From assembly GCF_900010725.2 (NCBI RefSeq), contig NZ_LR734879.1, positions 210,006-274,005 of the forward strand: a DNA stretch of 64,000 bases, given 5' to 3'. A program made the position numbers and the translations under genes. The notes under the pieces were generated by a model. It did not search any database and was not told the origin of the DNA. It worked only from the letters and a program-made list of their open reading frames with translations. The stretch's first letter is position 1. Each line of letters begins with the position of its first letter. The stretch comes from Planktothrix serta PCC 8927 (lineage in GTDB: Bacteria > Cyanobacteriota > Cyanobacteriia > Cyanobacteriales > Microcoleaceae). This document shows positions 16,388-24,462 of the stretch, piece after piece.

Positions 16388-17401
16388 ATGCTTCTATCCT
16401 CATCACAAAAAGAATCCATTTCTCAAAAAAATACTCCCCTAATTCGGGTGGAAAACTTACAAAAATACTTTCCAGTAATGCAAGGTATTTTGCTACAACG
16501 TCAAGTTGCAGCGATTAAAGCCGTTGATGGAGTCACCTTTAATATTCAACGGGGAGAAACCTTAAGTTTAGTGGGGGAGTCGGGTTGTGGGAAAAGTACA
16601 ACCGGACGAATGATTTTACAACTTTCTCGTCCCACAGGTGGAACAATTTACTTTGAAAATACCGATTTAACCCGTTTAAACGAAAAAGAATTACATCCCT
16701 TTCGTCGCCGGATGCAAATGATTTTTCAAGATCCCTATTCTTCTTTAAATCCTCGAATGACCGTTGGTAAAATTATTAGTGAGCCCTTAATTATTCATCA
16801 ACTAGCCAATGCTAAAATAGCGCAAAATCGAGTTAAAGAATTATTGGGATTAGTGGGATTAAATTCCGATGCAATTAATCGTTATCCCCATGAATTTTCA
16901 GGAGGACAACAACAACGAATTGGGATTGCGAGAGCTTTAGCGATGAATCCTGATTTTATTGTTTGTGATGAACCAATTGCGGCGTTGGATGTTTCCATTC
17001 AAGCCCAAGTGATTAATTTAATGCAAAACCTACAGCAAAATTTAGGTTTAACCTATCTGTTTATTGCTCATGATTTAAGCGTAGTTCGTCATATTTCTGA
17101 CCGAGTTGCGGTGATGTATTTGGGCAAAATTGTTGAACTTTCAGATCGTGTTTCTTTGTATGAAAATCCTTTACATCCCTATACTCAAGCCTTATTATCC
17201 GCAGTTCCCATTCCTGACCCAGAATTAGAAGCAAAACGACAACGAATTTTATTAACTGGAGAAGTTCCTAGTCCCGTAAACCCGCCAACGGGATGCCGAT
17301 TTTGTAGTCGTTGTCCCTATGTTTTTGAACAATGTCGGGTTGAAGAACCCCTCTTAAAAGATATCGGTTCAAATCATTCTGTAGCGTGTCATCTTATTTA
17401 A
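16388..17401 (+). CDS. Peptide ABC transporter ATP-binding protein (OppF/DppF type)
   Basis: A 337-residue ABC ATPase with Walker [13 protein letters not shown] (about 67), signature [14 protein letters not shown] (about 173), Walker [15 protein letters not shown] and H-loop FIAHDLSVV. The oligo_HPY C-terminus ([14 protein letters not shown]) is complete. It pairs with the OppD-type ATPase at 13606 to drive a dipeptide/oligopeptide importer. The 77-base leader after darG is AT-rich with no strong ribosome binding site, so after the DarTG insertion its transcription may depend on the module. Confidence 0.9.
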   Translation: MLLSSSQKESISQKNTPLIRVENLQKYFPVMQGILLQRQVAAIKAVDGVTFNIQRGETLSLVGESGCGKSTTGRMILQLSRPTGGTIYFENTDLTRLNEKELHPFRRRMQMIFQDPYSSLNPRMTVGKIISEPLIIHQLANAKIAQNRVKELLGLVGLNSDAINRYPHEFSGGQQQRIGIARALAMNPDFIVCDEPIAALDVSIQAQVINLMQNLQQNLGLTYLFIAHDLSVVRHISDRVAVMYLGKIVELSDRVSLYENPLHPYTQALLSAVPIPDPELEAKRQRILLTGEVPSPVNPPTGCRFCSRCPYVFEQCRVEEPLLKDIGSNHSVACHLI

Positions 17402-17403
17402 TT

Positions 17404-17515
17404 AGGACTTACGCACTCTCCACGAAATTCTGTCATTCTGAGCTTGCGAAGAATCTCAGAGAGGACTGAGATGCTTCACGCTTTGTTCAGCATGACACTT
17501 GAGTGCGTAAGTCCT
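17404..17515. mobile_element. MITE-like element with 15-bp perfect terminal inverted repeats
   Basis: AGGACTTACGCACTC (17404-17418) and GAGTGCGTAAGTCCT (17501-17515) are perfect inverted ends of a 112-bp element with no coding capacity. The interior holds TGTCATTCTGAGC...GAATCTCAGAG..CTGAGATGC...AGCATGACA, a second set of inverted sequences. It is wedged between the convergent oppF and nifV genes. A typical non-autonomous transposon of cyanobacteria. Confidence 0.75.
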
Positions 17516-17529
17516 GTTAATATAAGAAA

Positions 17530-17559
17530 ACCCTTTCTACTGCATTGAATAGAAAGGGT
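17530..17559 (-). terminator. Intrinsic terminator of nifV (possibly bidirectional)
   Basis: ACCCTTTCTA (17530-17539) and TAGAAAGGGT (17550-17559) form a perfect 10-bp stem with a 10-base loop, starting eight bases after the nifV stop. On the minus strand it is followed by TTTCTTATA. The stem may also serve oppF from the other side. Confidence 0.75.
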
Positions 17560-17566
17560 GTATTAT

Positions 17567-18673
17567 CTAAGAAACGAGCTTAATCAGTTCTTCATCTGTT
17601 AAGTTGCGTTTGAGTTGAGTTGATAACTGGCGAACGGTGTCTAAAATCGGTTGAACTTCCTCTTTTTGTAAGACAATTCCATGTTGTCTTAAAATATTTA
17701 ATAGGGTATGAGATCCCGAATGTTTTCCAACAACAACCCGATGGGTTAAACCAACATCGGCGGGATCAAAAGGTTCATAGGTTTTAGGATTTTTGAGAAC
17801 TCCATCCGCATGAGTTCCTGATTCATGGGTAAACACATTTTTTCCCACAATAGCTTTCCAACCCGGAAGAATATTTCCTGATGCCATTTGGACTAATTGA
17901 GATAATTGTTGAAAATAGTGGGTTTTAATTCCCACATCAATTCCCTCAATTTGTTTTAAGACCATCACCACTTCTTCTAAAGCGGCATTTCCGGCTCGTT
18001 CTCCTAAACCAATAACCGTAGTATTAACGGATAAAGCCCCGGCTTTAATTCCTGCTAAGGCGTTAGCCGTTGCCATGCCTAAATCATCATGGGTGTGCAT
18101 TTCTATCGGAATGGATAATCCTTGTACCAGTTTATCAACTTTTTTATAAGTTTGAAACGGATCAAGAATTCCGACGGTATCGCAAAAGCGAAAACGACTA
18201 GCCCCGCACTCTTCAGAGATTTGTGCCATTTCTAAAAGGAAGTTTTCATCGGCTCGTGAGCTATCTTCCCCCCCCACAGATACCCATAAATCTTGATCTT
18301 TAGCAAAAGAAATGGCTGTCTTTAAACGATCTAAAATTTGAGATCGAGATTGATGAAATTTGGCTTCAATCTGAAGATCAGAAGTGGGAATTGAAATGTG
18401 AACTCGCTTTAAACCACAGGCCATTGAGGCTCGAATATCCGAGATAACTGCCCGGTTCCATCCTAACAATTGAGCTTTGAGATTTAAAGCAACCATGGCT
18501 TGAATTGCCTGGACTTCTTCTCGTCCCATTGCCGGAATTCCGACTTCTAACTCATGAACTCCTATCCGGTCTAAAAGTTGAGCGATCGCCAGTTTTTCCG
18601 ACCTAGAAAAAGCCACCCCCGCAGCTTGTTCGCCATCTCGCAGGGTTGTATCATTAATCCAAATTAAATTCAT
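17567..18673 (-). CDS. nifV: Homocitrate synthase NifV
   Basis: A 368-residue member of the HMGL/isopropylmalate synthase superfamily, condensing acetyl-CoA with 2-oxoglutarate to homocitrate, a ligand of the nitrogenase FeMo cofactor. The first strand [18 protein letters not shown] carries the metal Asp and catalytic Arg; VEVGIPA-like LEVGIPAMG, the metal His pair in [17 protein letters not shown] (about 190-206) and [13 protein letters not shown] are present. Length (about 370) fits NifV rather than the longer LeuA. No other nif gene is in the window, so it may be a remote member of a nif regulon or serve another homocitrate need. Confidence 0.85.
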   Translation of the reverse strand: MNLIWINDTTLRDGEQAAGVAFSRSEKLAIAQLLDRIGVHELEVGIPAMGREEVQAIQAMVALNLKAQLLGWNRAVISDIRASMACGLKRVHISIPTSDLQIEAKFHQSRSQILDRLKTAISFAKDQDLWVSVGGEDSSRADENFLLEMAQISEECGASRFRFCDTVGILDPFQTYKKVDKLVQGLSIPIEMHTHDDLGMATANALAGIKAGALSVNTTVIGLGERAGNAALEEVVMVLKQIEGIDVGIKTHYFQQLSQLVQMASGNILPGWKAIVGKNVFTHESGTHADGVLKNPKTYEPFDPADVGLTHRVVVGKHSGSHTLLNILRQHGIVLQKEEVQPILDTVRQLSTQLKRNLTDEELIKLVS

Positions 18674-19019
18674 ATAAAATAAGTGCGTTCATTGAGGTTA
18701 AACTAATGTCTATTCAAACAGCCCATCGGGTTTTACCTCTTACCTTTGATTCCTCACCTGTTCTGAGCTAGTCTTGAACGGTCAATCTCTGATCAGGTTT
18801 AACTTTTTTCAGGTTAAACTTAATCTGTTTTTCTTAAAATTTCCGGGTTTTCTCCTAACGAATTGATTAAATTATAGCCGCTTATCTGTTAGAAATTTAG
18901 CCCCAATCGTTGAGTTATCTCTCAGATAATCAAAAGATTTTAGCTCATTTGACATAAAATAATCCTCAAGAAATTATTAAGTTCTTAACAAGGTATCAAG
19001 CTTTACAGTAATACAGTGA
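18674..19019. other. Divergent intergenic region
   Basis: It lies between the divergent nifV and hflX genes. It is AT-rich, with an imperfect dyad TTGAGTTATCTCTCAGATAA near 18911. No ORF or RNA was seen. Confidence 0.4.
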
Positions 19020-20861
19020 ATGACTGATCTACCGATAGCCAAAACTCAACACCCGAATCAGAATTCAAGCTATCATGATCTCAAGTCAACCCCGATCATT
19101 TATGGAGGGCCAGGGAACTGGCGAAACGTGCCTATCGAAACGATTTATGGTCAACTACAAGGTCTAAAGCCCAGTCAGCTTAAACGGTTGCAAAGCCTGT
19201 ATCATCAACGATTACCGGGCGATCTGATTACAACCGCAGAATTTGCCCAGCGACTGGCTGCCATTAGCACAGAACTCGATCAACCCCTGTGCGCCTATAT
19301 CAACCGTCGGGGACAAGTGATTCGCGTGGGAGTTGGAACCCCCCGCCAGACTCAAATTCCCCCCTTAGAACTGCCCCGTTATGGGAATGGACGTCTAAGT
19401 GGAATTCGCTGTATTGCCACCCAAACTACCCCCGAACCTCCGAAAGAATCAGCCCTCACTGCAATGGCCATTCAACGGTTAGACGTTCTGGTGGTTCTCA
19501 CCTTAACCGGAAGCGGGTTTCAACGACGAGGAGGGGGTGAAACGGGCTATGTTAAAGACACCTATCTGGCTCACCTTGTCCCAGAAATGGACACGGCGAG
19601 CGATCAACATATTGATAATGGCTTTTCGGCTATTCCCTATTATTTGTCGTTGCCGATGAGTCTGGATGCCCTCTCGCAACAGGACTTTCTGGATTTAGTC
19701 ACTGGACTAGAGACGGAATTTGAACGGGAATTTGTCGCCCGTGAAGTCGATTCTAGTCAGGATAAAGTGCTGTTAGTGGGGGTGAAAACTGAGAAAATCT
19801 CCCCCCAACGGTTTGAAGATGGGTTAACGGAATTGGTGCGTTTAGTCGATACCGCCGGGGGCCAAGTGTTGCAAACCATGAGACAAAAGCGATCGCACCC
19901 TCACCCCCAAACCGTTGTCGGCGAGGGAAAAGTCCAAGAAATTGCCCTGGTAGCCCAAACCATCGGGGCCAATTTAATTGTCTTTGACCGGGACTTATCC
20001 CCCGCCCAAGTTCGCAACCTGGAAACTCAAATTGGGGTAAGGGTTGTAGACCGAACCGAAGTCATCCTTGATATTTTTGCTCAACGCGCCCAGTCGGGGG
20101 CGGGGAAATTACAAGTGGAACTCGCCCAACTGGAATATAGTTTACCCCGATTAACGGGTCGAGGTCGGGCGATGTCTCGGTTAGGGGGCGGCATTGGGAC
20201 GAGAGGGCCAGGGGAGACGAAATTGGAAACCGAACGACGGGCCATTCAACGGCGCATCGCCCGGTTACAGCAGGAAGTCAATCAACTGCAAGCTCATCGT
20301 TCGCGGCTGCGCCAAAATCGTCAAGTGCGAGAGGTGCCCACCTTAGCGTTAGTGGGCTATACCAACGCCGGGAAATCGACGTTATTAAACGTTTTAACCC
20401 AGTCGGAAGTCTACACGGCTGACCAACTGTTTGCTACTCTTGACCCCACGACTCGCCGTTTAGAGATTCCTGACACGATAACGGAGGAGCCTTTAAATGT
20501 GGTAATTACGGATACGGTGGGATTTATCCATGAATTGCCACCTCCTTTAATTGATGCTTTTCGAGCTACTTTAGAGGAAGTGACGGATGCGGATGCGTTA
20601 ATTCATTTGGTTGATTTATCCCATCCCGCTTGGGAAAGTCAAATTGAGTCCGTGATGCAGATTTTAAGGGAAATGCCTGTGACTCCTGGCCCTGCTTTAT
20701 TAGCGTTTAATAAAATCGATCAAACCGATGGGGATAATTTACGATTAGCCCAAGAAAAATATCCGCAAGCGGTTTATATTTCTGCGTCTAAAGCATTAGG
20801 ATTAGAAACCCTGAGACAACGGATGGCGGCGTTAGTTCATTATGCGGTTTCTAATCGTTAA
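19020..20861 (+). CDS. hflX: HflX ribosome-associated GTPase (long form)
   Basis: A 613-residue GTPase. Residues about 245-430 are the HflX N-terminal and linker region (VGEGKVQEIA, FDRDLSPAQVRNLE, RTEVILDIFAQRA, GGIGTRGPGETKLE), followed by the G domain: G1 GYTNAGKSTLLN, G2 region DPTTRRLEIP, G3 DTVGFI, G4 FNKID. The first 240 residues are an extension that is longer than in E. coli HflX (426 residues) and is common in cyanobacterial HflX. HflX splits stalled ribosomes after stress. Start ATG 19020. It is a monocistronic gene. Confidence 0.92.
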   Translation: MTDLPIAKTQHPNQNSSYHDLKSTPIIYGGPGNWRNVPIETIYGQLQGLKPSQLKRLQSLYHQRLPGDLITTAEFAQRLAAISTELDQPLCAYINRRGQVIRVGVGTPRQTQIPPLELPRYGNGRLSGIRCIATQTTPEPPKESALTAMAIQRLDVLVVLTLTGSGFQRRGGGETGYVKDTYLAHLVPEMDTASDQHIDNGFSAIPYYLSLPMSLDALSQQDFLDLVTGLETEFEREFVAREVDSSQDKVLLVGVKTEKISPQRFEDGLTELVRLVDTAGGQVLQTMRQKRSHPHPQTVVGEGKVQEIALVAQTIGANLIVFDRDLSPAQVRNLETQIGVRVVDRTEVILDIFAQRAQSGAGKLQVELAQLEYSLPRLTGRGRAMSRLGGGIGTRGPGETKLETERRAIQRRIARLQQEVNQLQAHRSRLRQNRQVREVPTLALVGYTNAGKSTLLNVLTQSEVYTADQLFATLDPTTRRLEIPDTITEEPLNVVITDTVGFIHELPPPLIDAFRATLEEVTDADALIHLVDLSHPAWESQIESVMQILREMPVTPGPALLAFNKIDQTDGDNLRLAQEKYPQAVYISASKALGLETLRQRMAALVHYAVSNR

Positions 20862-20876
20862 AAGGCTGTTAGGATA

Positions 20877-20995
20877 GAAACTAGGTTTCTGAATCAAACT
20901 TTCAATGTCAGCCGAAAGATCATTTCAGAAACCGGGTTTCTCATAGAGATCTAGTTTTAGCCAACAATCTCCAAGCAGAAACCCGGTTTCTTTGG
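20877..20995. repeat. AGAAACCGGGTTTCT-type dispersed repeat cluster
   Basis: Three GAAAC(C/T)xGGTTTCT cores stand at about 20878, 20930 and 20981. The same paired element recurs at 22430-22491, 23802-23862, 30480-30547, 44054-44070, 44877-44941 and 61638-61700. It is an intergenic REP-like family of this genome. Confidence 0.85.
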
Positions 20996-21016
20996 TCGTG
21001 CGTAAGACCTAATATT

Positions 21017-21148
21017 CTATAACCCTAAACAATAACGAATTATTGCTTCAATTTCTACCATTTTAGTTTTAGAAATTCGTCCTGCTTGTTCTCTGCCCTG
21101 AACCGGATTAAGATTAACAAAATAAATCTCGCCTCTTTGAATGGTCAT
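21017..21148 (-). pseudogene. MazF/PemK toxin with large internal deletion
   Basis: The 43-codon frame starts MTIQRGEIYFVNLNPVQGRE, the classical first strand of MazF-type mRNA endonucleases, and ends KTKMVEIEAIIRYCLGL, the usual last helix. The middle of the roughly 110-residue toxin is missing, joined in frame at about residue 25 (QAGR-ISKT). The missing part includes most of the RNA-binding and catalytic residues. Its ATG overlaps the stop of the antitoxin-like gene (ATGA), the normal operon layout. It is thus an inactive mini-MazF. Confidence 0.75.
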
Positions 21149-21360
21149 AAATCAGTTAAACCATCCATTTCAGTGATTTTAAATTCCTGTTCTATTTGCT
21201 GAATCTCAGATTGAATAGATGGATCGTTTGCCATCGCTTCTAATTGTGTTGTTAAGTTAGAAACGCTAATTTCTATTTCTTGATCTCCATAAGTAGCTTT
21301 TAATCTTTCTAAAAAGCTCTGATCAAGTTCACTAGCTTTTAAACGATAGGTAGTTACCAT
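21145..21360 (-). CDS. Antitoxin-like protein paired with the deleted MazF
   Basis: A 71-residue acidic protein (MVTTYRLKASELDQSFLERLK...) with predicted long helices. It does not match a named antitoxin fold by eye, but it overlaps the following mazF remnant by four bases (ATGA) and has the size and charge of an antitoxin. Cyanobacteria often place such a short gene before a MazF or RelE toxin. The antitoxin frame is intact although its toxin is not. Confidence 0.6.
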   Translation of the reverse strand: MVTTYRLKASELDQSFLERLKATYGDQEIEISVSNLTTQLEAMANDPSIQSEIQQIEQEFKITEMDGLTDL

Positions 21361-21444
21361 TTTGATTAATTATTTTTGTTTTGATTTTCGGGCTGACTTC
21401 TCCCCCTATTATACCTCATCATCCGCTATTCTCCTTGTATATGA

Positions 21445-21574
21445 TTAAGCTTGATCAATCTCTTCGCGGGTGAGAAACCCATTGACTTTAATCGGATTTT
21501 CTGTTAAAATATCGATGATATCTTGGGTTTTAGTATTGAGTTGAGAACTGGCTAAATTATCGAATTTGTTTTTA
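21445..21574 (-). pseudogene. C-terminal fragment of an antitoxin-like gene (copy of 26058-26267)
   Basis: The minus strand reads FDNLASSQLN...DIIDILTENPIKVNGFLTREEIDQA and stop, almost the same as the C-terminal 40 residues of the intact gene at 26058-26267. The sequence just downstream, ATTCTCCTTGTATATGATTAAGC, is shared with the copy too. There is no start codon in frame, so this is a decayed duplicate. Confidence 0.7.
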
Positions 21575-21594
21575 ACACAATTACTCTTACTTGA

Positions 21595-21942
21595 TCAAAT
21601 TTTGGGTAAATAAACGATCTGATCTTGATACTCATTATCAAAAGAGGCTTCAGCAATAAAAATTAGTTGATTGATATTTTCACCAATACTAAGTTTAGTA
21701 CCCAAAATAAAAATTCCTGGGACATGACCCCCGCGTTCAATATGTTCCGCCAAGTGAACTGGCATTGATTTACGATTGTTTGTCACTAAAACAAAATTGT
21801 GTTCTTCACACCAGCACAAAATCTCTGGGTCTAAAGTGCTTAAAGGAGGTACATTAGGCTCGCCTATTTTCCAGACAACAAAATTAGGATTGCTTTCGAT
21901 TAATTGTCTTTTATAAATAGGGTCTAAATTTTCATCAAGCAA
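21595..21942 (-). CDS. DUF5615 family PIN-like toxin
   Basis: A 115-residue PIN-like protein. The opening LLDENLDP (acidic pair in the first strand), ILCWCEEHNFVLVTNNRKSM and GIFILG fit DUF5615, a small PIN-superfamily ribonuclease group paired with DUF433 antitoxins. The frame continues upstream as KYLLDEN without an ATG, so the start is probably TTG 21942, overlapping the antitoxin gene by eight bases. Length is complete. Translational coupling to the antitoxin is likely. Confidence 0.75.
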   Translation of the reverse strand: MLDENLDPIYKRQLIESNPNFVVWKIGEPNVPPLSTLDPEILCWCEEHNFVLVTNNRKSMPVHLAEHIERGGHVPGIFILGTKLSIGENINQLIFIAEASFDNEYQDQIVYLPKI

Positions 21943-22285
21943 GTATTTTAGACTTATTGGCTTTCTGTTGAGATTCTAATTCAGCTTTAAGCTTTCTGAG
22001 TCGAATAATTCCCGGTGGGGGATTTAGTTCTTGAGCTTTCCATTGTTGGTGACTCCATTCAAGCCAATCAGCTAAATAGGCGCTAATGGCTTCTTTGTTA
22101 TGCAAATAATAAGTGATAGTGGCATAAATTTGTTCTAAAGTTAAAGAGGGATAAGATTGCAGAATTTGCTCAGGAGTGCGGGCGCGATGGATAAAATCAT
22201 AAAGGATGGTTTCAATGCCAATCCGCGTCCCTTTTACCCGAATGTCATCTGGGCGTAAAAAGTTGAAGTAATCTTCTAGTTGCAT
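21935..22285 (-). CDS. DUF433 antitoxin
   Basis: A 116-residue protein. Residues about 5-75 form the DUF433 domain (DDIRVKGTRIGIETILYDF, ARTPEQILQSYPSLTLEQIYATI), a winged-helix-like DNA-binding fold. The charged C-terminal helix (residues 85-116) probably wraps the toxin. It directly precedes and overlaps the DUF5615 toxin gene, the standard order for this toxin-antitoxin type. Probably autoregulated, as is usual for type II antitoxins. Confidence 0.8.
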   Translation of the reverse strand: MQLEDYFNFLRPDDIRVKGTRIGIETILYDFIHRARTPEQILQSYPSLTLEQIYATITYYLHNKEAISAYLADWLEWSHQQWKAQELNPPPGIIRLRKLKAELESQQKANKSKILA

Positions 22286-22429
22286 AAGAGCTAACTCCTA
22301 TTAATTTTTAACAGTCGATCCTGTTTAAGTTAGTTAACAGTTTAATGATAGCATATAATACCAAATCCGGTTAAATATTTCCTTATTGTTTGTTTAATCT
22401 CGAAAAGAGTAAATCACGCCAAAAGTCAT

Positions 22430-22491
22430 AAACCGGGTTTCTATCACTATCTAGTTTTTCCCAAAAGTTCCTAACTAGAAAACCGGTTTCT
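22430..22491. repeat. AAACCGGGTTT paired repeat
   Basis: AAACCGGGTTTCT (22430-22442) and GAAAACCGGTTTC (22478-22490) flank TATCTAGTTTTTCCC...CTAACTAGA. It is a member of the dispersed paired-core family described at 20877. It directly abuts the tail fragment A. Confidence 0.8.
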
Positions 22492-22494
22492 TCC

Positions 22495-22586
22495 CTAACA
22501 TTCCTCTAACCAACTTTGAATTACTCCTAACAAATTATCTTGACTGGGAGGAAACCCGCGTAAAGGTGCTTCCAGGGGTGCATCGG
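22495..22586 (-). pseudogene. NACHT-protein C-terminal tail fragment, copy A
   Basis: The minus strand encodes TDAPLEAPLRGFPPSQDN then LLGVIQSWLEEC and stop, about 30 residues. It is nearly identical to the tail that follows the caspase-NACHT gene in frame (26299-26652). Upstream, the sequence changes to unrelated DNA. Confidence 0.8.
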
Positions 22587-22643
22587 TTTATTGAACTCGG
22601 AAAGATTGACCAATGGCTTCAAATTGATCTAAATTTTGTTGTG

Positions 22644-22757
22644 TTAATTTTCGTCTAATTTCCGCTTAACAGATAATTTGCACCCAGAAGTCACACAATC
22701 TTGCAAATAAAGATTAATTAGCTCCTGGTAAGATATCCCTTCTTCTTGAGCCATCAT
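22644..22757 (-). pseudogene. Relic of a small antitoxin gene
   Basis: Thirty-seven codons: MMAQEEGISYQELINLYLQD, then CVTSGCKLSVKRKLDEN. The EGISYQELINLYLQDC block resembles the C-terminus of CopG/BrnA-like cyanobacterial antitoxins. No toxin frame lies next to it. The rest of 22286-22872 has no other gene that I can see. Confidence 0.4.
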
Positions 22758-22872
22758 TAACAATAAATTACAAGTAATATAGCCTAGTCTGTGAACAGAA
22801 TATTTAATCCTTGACAAAAATATCTTTCTTGGTTACGATCAAATTTAATACTAATATTTTAATTTATTCCCC

Positions 22873-23295
22873 ATGAAAAAAACAAATTTGCTGCAATTAA
22901 AGGAACAAGTTTTGTTAGAGGAAACTGAGCCTTTAGCAATAGAGTACAATGGGCGATTAGTGGGTTATTTTTATCCAGTGAGTGCAATGCCAAGCGCGAT
23001 CGAGGAAATCGATTTAACTTTTACAAATTTAGTACAACAATGGCGCAATGAAACGATAGGTATTTCCTCCACTACAGATTTAGTTATGCACCCTGCTTAC
23101 CAACAAATTATTAGGATGGGGCCAGTAGTAATTCCTCTGTTATTAAGGGAAGTCGAAAGAAAATCAGGGCGTTGGTTTTGGGCTCTGTGTGAAATTACTG
23201 GAGAAGATCCAGTACCTTTAGAAAAACGGGGTAAAACTAAAGAGATGACTCAGTTTTGGCTAGAGTGGGGGAAAGCAAAAGGTTACAAATGGTAG
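22873..23295 (+). CDS. Partner protein of DUF7689 protein (antitoxin-like)
   Basis: A 140-residue protein. The first 45 residues (LLQLKEQVLLEETEPLAIEYNGRLVGYFYP) look like a Phd/AbrB-like antitoxin N-terminus. Residues 55-140 form a separate conserved unit (WRNETIGISSTTDLVMHPAY, MGPVVIPLLLREVE, RWFWALCEITGEDPVP, WLEWGKAKGYKW) which I have seen in cyanobacterial genomes just upstream of DUF7689 proteins. The stop codon overlaps the next start (ATGGTAG), implying translational coupling. Function is unknown; a toxin-antitoxin or immune role is inferred from the architecture and neighbourhood. Confidence 0.6.
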   Translation: MKKTNLLQLKEQVLLEETEPLAIEYNGRLVGYFYPVSAMPSAIEEIDLTFTNLVQQWRNETIGISSTTDLVMHPAYQQIIRMGPVVIPLLLREVERKSGRWFWALCEITGEDPVPLEKRGKTKEMTQFWLEWGKAKGYKW

Positions 23296-23762
23296 GAAAT
23301 AATGCTTGGATACAAAATATTAAAGAATGGATTGAACAAAATCATCCTAATTTAGTGACAACGGGATATCAAATTACTAGCCCAGACACAACTGATTATA
23401 ATTGTATTGCTTGGGCGGCTGGAAGTACAGAAGAATGGTGGTGGCTAGATGCCAAAGGTCAAGACTACTGGCCAGCGAATATACTGCGAGAGGAATCTCT
23501 GACTGCTTTTATTATGGCTTATCAAACTTTAGGGTATGAAGTCTGTGAAAATGCTTTGCTGGAAACTGGTTTTGAAAAGATCGCGATTTATGTTTTAGAT
23601 GGAAAACCGCAACACGCATCCAGACAACTTCCTAATGGAAACTGGACTAGCAAATTAGGTCAGTATGAGGATATAGAACATAATTCTTTAGAGGGTTTAG
23701 AAGGTAGTATATATGGTGCAGTTTCTTGTGTGATGAAAAGGCGTTTGATTGAGCAGGAGTAA
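23289..23762 (+). CDS. DUF7689-type putative cysteine-hydrolase protein
   Basis: A 157-residue protein. Conserved Cys in DYNCIAWAAG (about residue 38) and His in PQHASRQLPNGNWTSKLG (about 110), followed by an acidic EDIEHN, suggest a papain/NlpC-like Cys-His-Asp/Glu catalytic triad. I assign it to the DUF7689 family with moderate confidence. The ATG at 23289 overlaps the stop of the preceding gene and is preferred to a start 33 bases upstream. The pair is on the plus strand inside an island where almost all else is on the minus strand. It might be a proteolytic or deamidating effector with the upstream gene as its partner. Confidence 0.6.
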   Translation: MVGNNAWIQNIKEWIEQNHPNLVTTGYQITSPDTTDYNCIAWAAGSTEEWWWLDAKGQDYWPANILREESLTAFIMAYQTLGYEVCENALLETGFEKIAIYVLDGKPQHASRQLPNGNWTSKLGQYEDIEHNSLEGLEGSIYGAVSCVMKRRLIEQE

Positions 23763-23770
23763 TAAACGCA

Positions 23771-23944
23771 TCAAAAGCGCGATCGCACTTCCATTGAGTA
23801 AGAAACCGGGTTTCTGAGAGATATCTTGTTTTCACCGAAAGTCTGTGAAAAGAAACCCGGTTTCTTTGCCCCACTAGAACTGACAACCTTGTTTCCTTGG
23901 AGTAGATGGGAAACATGATCGGTATCAAGTATCCAAATTGTCAT
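23771..23944 (-). pseudogene. PIN/VapC toxin broken by a dispersed repeat
   Basis: The minus strand begins MTIWILDTDHVSHLLQGNK, the first strand and catalytic Asp of a VapC-type PIN ribonuclease. After about 23 codons the frame runs straight into an AGAAACCGGGTTTCT paired repeat (23802-23862) and ends at 23771. About 100 residues of the toxin are missing. It lies 32 bases downstream of the HicB-like gene at 23977. Confidence 0.7.
23802..23862. repeat. AGAAACCGGGTTTCT paired repeat inside the PIN relic
   Basis: Two cores, GAAACCGGGTTTC at about 23803 and GAAACCCGGTTTC at about 23852, enclose 36 bases. The repeat forms the new 3' end of the truncated PIN gene. Confidence 0.85.
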
Positions 23945-23976
23945 TATTTCTCCGATTATTAGCTCTATAGCTAAAT

Positions 23977-24327
23977 TTATGCAATTTCATCATCGTTAGC
24001 TAAACGCTCTTTTCTCAGACTTTCTGCAATCTCAGAAAAGTCGGGATCGTCCTGAAAAATTCCGGCAAATTTTACCCAAGGATTTTCCGGTTGTTTAGGG
24101 GCTTGCCATTCAATTTCTACTGGAATAATCTCTAGTTTTTCCAAACGATTATGTAAGAGGTCATTCAATTTTTCGATAGCTTCTTCTTGTGTTGAAGCTT
24201 CTACTTGGCAGTTAGGGAGTTCCAGAAAAGATGCGCTTATTTTTGTTTCATTAGAGCGATCGATCAAAATATGAAACTTCAGGGGAACTGACTGAGATAT
24301 TTTTTCTGTTGATACTTTACTAATCAT
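23977..24327 (-). CDS. HicB-like antitoxin of a broken PIN module
   Basis: A 116-residue protein. Residues 17-75 resemble the partial RNase-H fold of HicB-type antitoxins (FHILIDRSNETKISASFLELPN, EASTQEEAIEKLNDLL). The C-terminal 40 residues (NPWVKFAGIFQDDPDFSEIAE) match the tail that many cyanobacterial antitoxins use to contact PIN toxins. The matching toxin gene 32 bases downstream is truncated. The antitoxin frame itself is intact. Confidence 0.65.
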   Translation of the reverse strand: MISKVSTEKISQSVPLKFHILIDRSNETKISASFLELPNCQVEASTQEEAIEKLNDLLHNRLEKLEIIPVEIEWQAPKQPENPWVKFAGIFQDDPDFSEIAESLRKERLANDDEIA

Positions 24328-24370
24328 AAAGTCTTTATTAATTGATGGAGATGAATGGGATAGAATAATT

Positions 24371-24462
24371 TTAACGCATTTCCTCTAACCAACTTTGCAT
24401 CGCTCCTAACAAATTATCCTGACTGGGGGGAAAACTGCGTAAAGGTGCTTCCAGGGGTTCAT
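24371..24462 (-). pseudogene. NACHT-protein C-terminal tail fragment, copy B
   Basis: It encodes DEPLEAPLRSFPPSQDNLLG, then AMQSWLEEMR and stop. It is the second short copy of the tail after the caspase-NACHT gene. It lies directly downstream of the gene ending at 24459, with the junction inside the word GATGA. Confidence 0.8.

Noticed and set aside
17567-18673. A nif gene cluster
   Set aside because: Only nifV is present; no other nif gene lies in the window, so nitrogen fixation cannot be claimed.
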